From Caldifarciminota bacterium (GTDB taxonomy: Bacteria; Hydrothermota; Hydrothermia; B15-G9; WFZT01): a stretch of DNA of 10,829 nt. The position numbers and the translations under genes are program-made. This document shows, one piece after another, positions 6,622-10,829 of this stretch. The notes below the pieces were generated by a model, which had not been told where the DNA came from, made no database searches, and saw only the letters and a program-made list of their open reading frames with translations. The DNA lies in NCBI GenBank assembly GCA_026991055.1, contig JALXCE010000337.1, forward strand, positions 1 through 10,829, given 5' to 3'. Positions within the stretch are counted from its first letter, which is position 1, and each line of letters opens with the position of its first letter.

Positions 6622-7864
6622 AATTCAATTTGAAGGAGTTGGACTTCACTCTGGTGAACTTACAAAAATAATACTTCTTCCTCAGGAGCCAAACACTGGC
6701 ATTGTTTTTGAAACAGAAGGGGTGAGAATCCCGGCAAATGTGGACTATGTGGCCCAGACCACCCGCAGCACTGATCTTGAGAAAGATGGTAAAAAAGTGC
6801 GCACCGTAGAGCACCTTCTCGCTGCTCTCCTTGGCATGCAGGTGGATAATGTCCTCATCAGAGTGGAAGGCCCTGAGGTTCCTGCACTCGATGGCTCCGC
6901 TTATCCCTTTGCAAAAGCCATATACAAAACAGGAGTAACTGAGCAGGATGCCCCACCCAGATTTATCAGGCTTGCTGAGCCATTTATTAAGGATTTTGGT
7001 GGAGAAAAGCTGATTGCACACCCGGACAAATCGTTCAAAATCAGCTTTGCCATTGACTACAACGACAAGGTCATTGGTAGACAGTTCAGGTCTTATGAAA
7101 TTACCCCTGAAATTTTTCTAAAAGAGATTGCACCTGCAAAGACCTACGTCTATGAAAAAGATGTCAAAAAGCTTCTCGAAAGTGGGTATTCAAAGGGAGG
7201 TTCTCTCGAGAATGCCATTGTCATTACAGACGAAGGGATTAAAAATCCGGAAATTATGACCTTTGAAGATGAACCTGTAAGACACAAGATCCTGGACCTT
7301 ATGGGAGATCTTGCTCTTCTTGGAAATGGACGAATAATGTTTTCAGTGTACGCTGAGAAGACAGGCCACAGGCACCACGTAGCGTTTGTTAAGGAACTTA
7401 AAAAATTTCTGATCGGTGGAGACCCACTAACAATAGACGAAATACTGAAGTTTGTTCCCCACAGGTATCCATTCCTCCTTATAGACCGCATCCTTTCACT
7501 TGAGGACGACAGGGTCGTAGCAATTAAAAATGTAACCTACAACGAGCCTTTCTTTGTCGGCCATTTTCCTGTGGAGCCCGTGATGCCGGGGGTTTTGATC
7601 ATCGAGGCAATAGCTCAGGCAGGCGGATTTATGCTCCTTTCTCACATAGAAGATAGAGAGAATAAGCTTGTGTTTTTTGCGGGTATAGACAACGCGAGAT
7701 TCAGACGCCCGGTAAAGCCCGGGGATCGGCTTGTAATTGAGGCAATACTCACAAAGAAACGCGGCAGCATTGTAAAATTCAGGGGAGTTGCAAGGGTTGA
7801 CGGCCAGGTGGTAGCAGAGGCAGAGCTTATGGCAAGTATTGTTAAAAGGGAGAAAAACTCATGA
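6596..7864 (+). CDS. lpxC/fabZ: bifunctional UDP-3-O-acyl-GlcNAc deacetylase / 3-hydroxyacyl-ACP dehydratase (LpxC-FabZ fusion)
   Basis: The N-terminal part (about 1-272) is LpxC, the zinc deacetylase that commits the cell to lipid A. It carries Glu72 (general base) and the zinc ligands His73 (TVEHLLAAL), His230 and Asp234 (RHKILDLMGD), plus His258 in GHRHH. The C-terminal part (about 277-422) is FabZ, which dehydrates 3-hydroxyacyl-ACP in fatty acid synthesis: PHRYPFLLID (288-297), catalytic His323 in FVGHFP and Glu337 in GVLIIEAIAQ. Both active sites look intact. The short linker joins them without a stop or frameshift, so this is a true fusion, an arrangement known from Bacteroidetes and relatives. 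The ATG at 6596 is used because the conserved LpxC N-terminus (IQFEGVGLHSG) begins just after it and AGGAAG lies 9 bases upstream; an in-frame ATG at 6482 only reads through lpxD. It overlaps lpxD by 26 bases and lpxA by 4. Confidence 0.96.
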   Translation: MNQKTLKSEIQFEGVGLHSGELTKIILLPQEPNTGIVFETEGVRIPANVDYVAQTTRSTDLEKDGKKVRTVEHLLAALLGMQVDNVLIRVEGPEVPALDGSAYPFAKAIYKTGVTEQDAPPRFIRLAEPFIKDFGGEKLIAHPDKSFKISFAIDYNDKVIGRQFRSYEITPEIFLKEIAPAKTYVYEKDVKKLLESGYSKGGSLENAIVITDEGIKNPEIMTFEDEPVRHKILDLMGDLALLGNGRIMFSVYAEKTGHRHHVAFVKELKKFLIGGDPLTIDEILKFVPHRYPFLLIDRILSLEDDRVVAIKNVTYNEPFFVGHFPVEPVMPGVLIIEAIAQAGGFMLLSHIEDRENKLVFFAGIDNARFRRPVKPGDRLVIEAILTKKRGSIVKFRGVARVDGQVVAEAELMASIVKREKNS

Positions 7865-8640
7865 TTCACGAAACGGCAATTGTTCATAAAAACGCTGAAA
7901 TTGACCCTACAGTGGAGATAGGACCTTACACCATAATCGGCCCGGATGTAAAAATCGGGAAAGGGACTGTGATCGGCTCATCGGTAAGAATCGAGGGAGA
8001 CACCCGGATCGGAGAAAATAATAAAATCTATCACGGAGCTGTAATTGGTCTTGATCCCCAGGACTATGCATTCAAAGGTGAGAAATCCGGTGTTATTATC
8101 GGGAATAACAACATAATCCGCGAGTACTCTTCCATCCATAGAGCCACAGGTGAGGGAAATTACACCACAGTTGGAGATAACAATTTCATTATGGCCTATG
8201 CCCACATTGCACACAACTGTCAAATCGGCTCGAATATTATTATTGTGAATGCGGCACAGCTCGCAGGGCACGTGATTGTTGAAGATTTTGCCTATATTTC
8301 AGGGCTCGTGGGTGTCCATCAGTTTGTCCGAATCGGGAGATACTCCCTCATTGGAGCCAATTCTAAATTGGTTCAGGACCTTCCACCCTTTGTAATTGCC
8401 CAGGGGGTCAGTGCGAGAGCAACAGGTATAAATATTGTGGGCTTAAAAAGAAAGGGCTTCGATTACTCTCGAATCAGAATAATAAAAGAAATCTATCGCA
8501 TATTTTTCAGGTCAAACTTAAACACCAGCGAGGCACTTGAAAAAATTCTCGAAGAATTTCCAGATAGTCCCGATGCCCGCGAGTTTGTTGAATTTGTAAA
8601 AAATTCCAGGAGAGGAGTTTTGAAAAAGAGCGATGAGTAG
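7861..8640 (+). CDS. lpxA: acyl-ACP:UDP-N-acetylglucosamine O-acyltransferase
   Basis: LpxA adds a 3-hydroxyacyl chain from acyl carrier protein to the 3-OH of UDP-GlcNAc, the first and reversible step of lipid A synthesis. The 259 residues are close to the 262 of E. coli. Hexapeptide repeats fill about 2-180, and a helical C-terminal domain follows (about 198-250). The catalytic base is His118 in AHIAHNC (E. coli His125), and GVHQF (151-155) and PPFVIAQG (175-182) are conserved. Aligned by GVHQF, the E. coli chain-length residue Gly173 is Ala166 here. The ATG overlaps the lpxC-fabZ stop as ATGA, with GGGAG 8 bases upstream. The oxidoreductase downstream overlaps its last 8 bases. Confidence 0.97.
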   Translation: MIHETAIVHKNAEIDPTVEIGPYTIIGPDVKIGKGTVIGSSVRIEGDTRIGENNKIYHGAVIGLDPQDYAFKGEKSGVIIGNNNIIREYSSIHRATGEGNYTTVGDNNFIMAYAHIAHNCQIGSNIIIVNAAQLAGHVIVEDFAYISGLVGVHQFVRIGRYSLIGANSKLVQDLPPFVIAQGVSARATGINIVGLKRKGFDYSRIRIIKEIYRIFFRSNLNTSEALEKILEEFPDSPDAREFVEFVKNSRRGVLKKSDE

Positions 8641-9571
8641 AAAACTGAGGGTTGGCGTCATTGGAGTAGGTCATCTTGGATTCCAGCATGCGAGGATATT
8701 TCATCAGATTGAAGAAGCTGAGCTTGTGGGTGTTTTTGATATCAATCGGGAGCGCTCGGAATTTGTCGCAAAGAGGTGGAAAACCCGTGCTTATCCCGAT
8801 ATGGAGAGCCTGTTTAAGGATGTGGATGCAATAAGCTGCGTGGTCCCAACAAGTGCCCATTTTGAGGTAGGGAAGAAGGTCATCGAACACGGACTGCATC
8901 TCTTCCTTGAAAAGCCGATGACTGAAACTGTTCAACAGGCAGAATCACTTGTAAATCTTGCAAAAGAAAAGGGCGTTAAGCTTCAGATCGGGCATATAGA
9001 AAGGTTTAATCCCGCTGTGCTGGCAGTACACGAGCTTATTAAATCACCTAAATTTATCGAAAGTCATCGTCTTGCACCCTTTAATCCACGGGGTACTGAT
9101 GTGGATGTGGTGCTCGACCTCATGATTCATGACCTTGATTTGATACTGTACTATCTTGGGAAAGAACCCGTCAGAGTCGAGGCTGTGGGGGTGCCTGTCA
9201 TTACAAATAAGGTGGACATTGCCAATGCGAGGCTGGAGTTTGACAGGGGAGAGATCGCCAATGTGACTGCTTCCCGCATATCCATTGAAAAACTAAGGAA
9301 AATTCGCATGTTCCAGAAGGACATGTACATCTCGATTGACTATCTCCACCGAAGTGTGGAGTTTTACAGAAAGTTTGGTGACGAGATAATCCCGTATTTC
9401 CCCGATGTTAAGCAGGAATTGGAGCCGCTTAAACTCGAGCTTGAAAGCTTCGTTTCAGCGGTTTTGAATGACGAGGAGCCTCCTGTAACAGGGATGGATG
9501 GCCTACGAGCACTTCGCGTTGCCCTGCGTGTCAAAGAAGATATCGCAAGAAGGATGAAAAATTTTGTGTAA
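8633..9571 (+). CDS. Gfo/Idh/MocA-family NAD(P)-dependent oxidoreductase, possibly GnnA-like
   Basis: This is a sugar or nucleotide-sugar dehydrogenase of 312 residues. An N-terminal Rossmann fold begins with VGVIGVGHLG (7-16), and the family lysine lies in LEKPM (Lys94). The catalytic-domain signature is DLMIHDLD (162-169, with Asp162 and His166). It overlaps lpxA by 8 bases and ends the operon, so a lipid A role is likely. In Acidithiobacillus and Leptospira a member of this family, GnnA, oxidises the 3-OH of UDP-GlcNAc so that GnnB can make the 3-amino sugar, which gives amide-linked lipid A chains. No GnnB-like aminotransferase is present here, so the GnnA reading is only a hypothesis. 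The family call is firm; the substrate is not. The start is supported by the Rossmann motif at residue 7, with only a weak ribosome site (AAAGAG) close to the ATG. Confidence 0.9.
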   Translation: MSRKLRVGVIGVGHLGFQHARIFHQIEEAELVGVFDINRERSEFVAKRWKTRAYPDMESLFKDVDAISCVVPTSAHFEVGKKVIEHGLHLFLEKPMTETVQQAESLVNLAKEKGVKLQIGHIERFNPAVLAVHELIKSPKFIESHRLAPFNPRGTDVDVVLDLMIHDLDLILYYLGKEPVRVEAVGVPVITNKVDIANARLEFDRGEIANVTASRISIEKLRKIRMFQKDMYISIDYLHRSVEFYRKFGDEIIPYFPDVKQELEPLKLELESFVSAVLNDEEPPVTGMDGLRALRVALRVKEDIARRMKNFV

Positions 9572-9670
9572 AATATCTCTCCCTTCCCCCGTTTCTTTGT
9601 TTGGTTGAAGGTTGCTGAAACGCATAAGAACTTGAACTTTTTATGAGATATTAATGGGGGGAATGAATTT

Positions 9671-9714
9671 GGGTGGCGGGGCGCCGAAGGCGCCCCGCCA
9701 CCCTTATTTATCTT
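9671..9714 (+). terminator. GC-rich hairpin between convergent genes
   Basis: A perfect 15-bp stem (arms 9671-9685 and 9689-9703, left arm gggtggcggggcgcc) has a 3-base loop and is followed in the plus direction by ttatttatctt. It would end the lpx operon. It also lies 9 bases after the stop codon of the convergent SPW gene and may stop that transcript too, though the minus side has no T run. Confidence 0.75.
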
Positions 9715-10036
9715 AAGCCTCTTTCGGTTTCATCAGCGCTGCCCAGATTCCGAAGATAACCACAAGTATTCCCGTGATAATGTCGTTCCACATGTTACCA
9801 GACTTACTACCAACTATGGACGGGATAAACGCAGCTATAATGAGCCAGATTCCGAGAATCACGTTTATCCACTCAGGCCACCTGGACTTTGCCACCCAGG
9901 CCGCGAAGATGAGAATGAGTATACCTACGATAAGGTCATTCCAGAGCGAGCCACTCTTGCTCGCTGTTATAGATGGTATGAATCCGGCGATGATAAGCCA
10001 GATACCAAGTATGACATTCAACCAATCTTGCCACAT
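9713..10036 (-). CDS. SPW-repeat integral membrane protein (tandem two-repeat)
   Basis: A 107-residue membrane protein made of two near-identical halves with a period of 51 residues. WLNVILGIWLIIAGFIPSI (5-23) matches WINVILGIWLIIAAFIPSI (56-74), and each half continues with SKSG and a WND-containing second helix. This gives four membrane helices at about 5-23, 32-49, 56-74 and 83-101. The W-W-N-GIWL pattern is that of the SPW repeat family, whose function is unknown as far as I know; it is often a small stand-alone protein. The ATG at 10036 is preceded by AAGGAGG with 7 bases between. It is transcribed alone towards the lpx operon. Confidence 0.85.
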   Translation of the reverse strand: MWQDWLNVILGIWLIIAGFIPSITASKSGSLWNDLIVGILILIFAAWVAKSRWPEWINVILGIWLIIAAFIPSIVGSKSGNMWNDIITGILVVIFGIWAALMKPKEA

Positions 10037-10080
10037 AGCTTTACCTCCTTTTTAAAGATTATTTTATGTTTGTCTATTTA

Positions 10081-10110
10081 AATATTGGTGTGTTTCTCAA
10101 AATCTGTCAA
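10081..10110 (-). promoter_or_regulatory. possible promoter for the SPW gene
   Basis: TTGACA (plus 10105-10110) is perfect on the minus strand. The best -10 candidates are weak: caatat at a 17-base gap or aatatt at an 18-base gap. Transcription would start about 40 bases before the ATG, leaving room for the strong ribosome site. Confidence 0.35.
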
Positions 10111-10601
10111 GGGGTCGGTATTTTCGCTTTTAAGAAAATTTCGAATCGATAGATTTTAACGAGGATCTACTTTCTCACATCTCATCTTTAGCACAATGTG
10201 ATAGAAAAAAGACTCCGGAAAGGGCAACATTTTCAACAAACAAAGTTTGAGGTGTTTGGGGAACTGGGGCCTTATCCGGACTTTCATTCAAACAAAAATC
10301 AGGAAATTAAAGAGGAAAGCCTGATTGGCTCAAGTGATCTCTATACGCGATTATTGCTGAACCCGGTAATGATAAAAATGGATTTTATAGGAATACCATA
10401 TCAAAACCGCGATAAGGTTGCAAATTCATCTGATCTTTCACCCCACTGCGACATATTTTTCATTAGGCATTACCGCACACCATGAATGGATTTAAGTGTA
10501 GCTTCATCCCCCGACGTCTTTTATTTTGAAGTAGAAACGAACACACATTAATCAACTCTCATATCATTTTGCAAATTTTTGTATTTCAAAAAATTAAAAA
10601 T
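10111..10601. other. intergenic stretch without a convincing gene
   Basis: About 490 bases lie between the SPW promoter and the lipoprotein promoter. The only open frame of note is a 95-codon plus-strand frame from a GTG at 10198 to 10485. It has no ribosome binding site, no recognisable motif and no clear domain composition. I see no hairpin terminator, tRNA or riboswitch. It may contain regulatory DNA for either divergent flank or gene debris, but nothing shows which. Confidence 0.5.
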
Positions 10602-10630
10602 TTGACAATAAGACAAATATACGGTAGAAT
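10602..10630 (+). promoter_or_regulatory. promoter for the right-edge lipoprotein
   Basis: TTGACA (10602-10607), a 17-base spacer and TAGAAT (10625-10630, one base off consensus). The predicted start of transcription falls near 10637, only about 10 bases before the ATG, so the leader would be little more than the GGAGG ribosome site. Confidence 0.75.
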
Positions 10631-10646
10631 TGCATCGGAGGTAAAT

Positions 10647-10829
10647 ATGAGAAAATTATATCCAGTTCTCCTTGCACTGTTTATTGGTGGCCTTATTGCC
10701 ATAAATGGTTGCAAAAAAGAGGACCTCATAAAAACAGTAACCGTGGAAGTCAATCTTCCACAGGGCGGAGCAAGGGCACTGATAGACAGTGTAACCTTAA
10801 AAGTTACCGGAAGCGATTTCGCTGGCTTT
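10647..10829 (+). CDS. lipoprotein of unknown function, N-terminal part only
   Basis: The 61 codons present begin with a typical lipoprotein signal: basic MRKLYP, hydrophobic VLLALFIGGLIA, then a lipobox INGC with the lipidated Cys22. The mature chain starts CKKEDLIKTVTVEVNLPQGG and continues with strand-like alternation, suggesting an Ig-like or other beta domain. No family is recognisable from this length. The ATG is supported by GGAGG 5 bases upstream and a near-consensus promoter. The protein runs off the right edge. Its location would be the outer or inner membrane, facing the periplasm or surface. Confidence 0.8.
   Translation, partial: MRKLYPVLLALFIGGLIAINGCKKEDLIKTVTVEVNLPQGGARALIDSVTLKVTGSDFAGF

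Noticed and set aside
10198..10485. 95-codon open frame on the plus strand starting with GTG
   Set aside because: It has no ribosome binding site or promoter in place and no recognisable motif, and it sits in a long AT-rich spacer. It could be a remnant, but nothing supports translation.

Overview
The window comes from a Gram-negative bacterium of moderate GC content. The Gram-negative call rests on four genes in a row that serve lipid A synthesis and on a lipoprotein at the right edge. I cannot place the organism in a phylum. The Lys/Glu-rich proteins, GC-rich hairpins in AT-richer spacers and the LpxC-FabZ fusion fit a deep-branching, possibly thermophilic lineage, but that is only an impression.

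Left part (1-4160), all on the minus strand. A consensus promoter at 4132-4159 drives an unrecognised 177-residue protein with hydrophobic ends, followed 15 bases later by ileS (isoleucyl-tRNA synthetase). Downstream of ileS lies a 17-bp GC-rich hairpin with a T run, then the start of a purine permease of the AzgA/NCS2 type that runs off the left edge. A tiny ORF with its own ribosome binding site runs through the hairpin.

Middle (4124-4860). About 740 bases without genes separate two divergent transcription units. The spacer holds four hairpin-plus-tail elements in alternating orientation and two copies of a 24-base repeat. The two promoters at its ends are both perfect TTGACA/TATAAT, and each -10 box ends exactly 8 bases before a start codon that has no Shine-Dalgarno sequence. 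Both transcripts are therefore probably leaderless.

Right-middle (4824-9571), plus strand. One tight operon encodes a HAD phosphatase, LpxD, an LpxC-FabZ fusion, LpxA and a Gfo/Idh/MocA oxidoreductase. The last three junctions overlap. LpxA, LpxC and LpxD are the first three steps of lipid A synthesis, and FabZ competes for the same 3-hydroxyacyl-ACP. The oxidoreductase could modify a nucleotide sugar for lipid A (a GnnA-like role), but no partner aminotransferase is visible.

Right end (9572-10829). A strong hairpin lies between the operon and a convergent gene for a four-helix SPW-repeat membrane protein. About 490 bases follow with no convincing gene. A good promoter and the first 61 codons of a lipoprotein close the window.

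I found no clearly new multi-gene system. The most worthwhile signals are the paired leaderless promoters, the repeat cluster between them and the small ORF through the hairpin before the permease.
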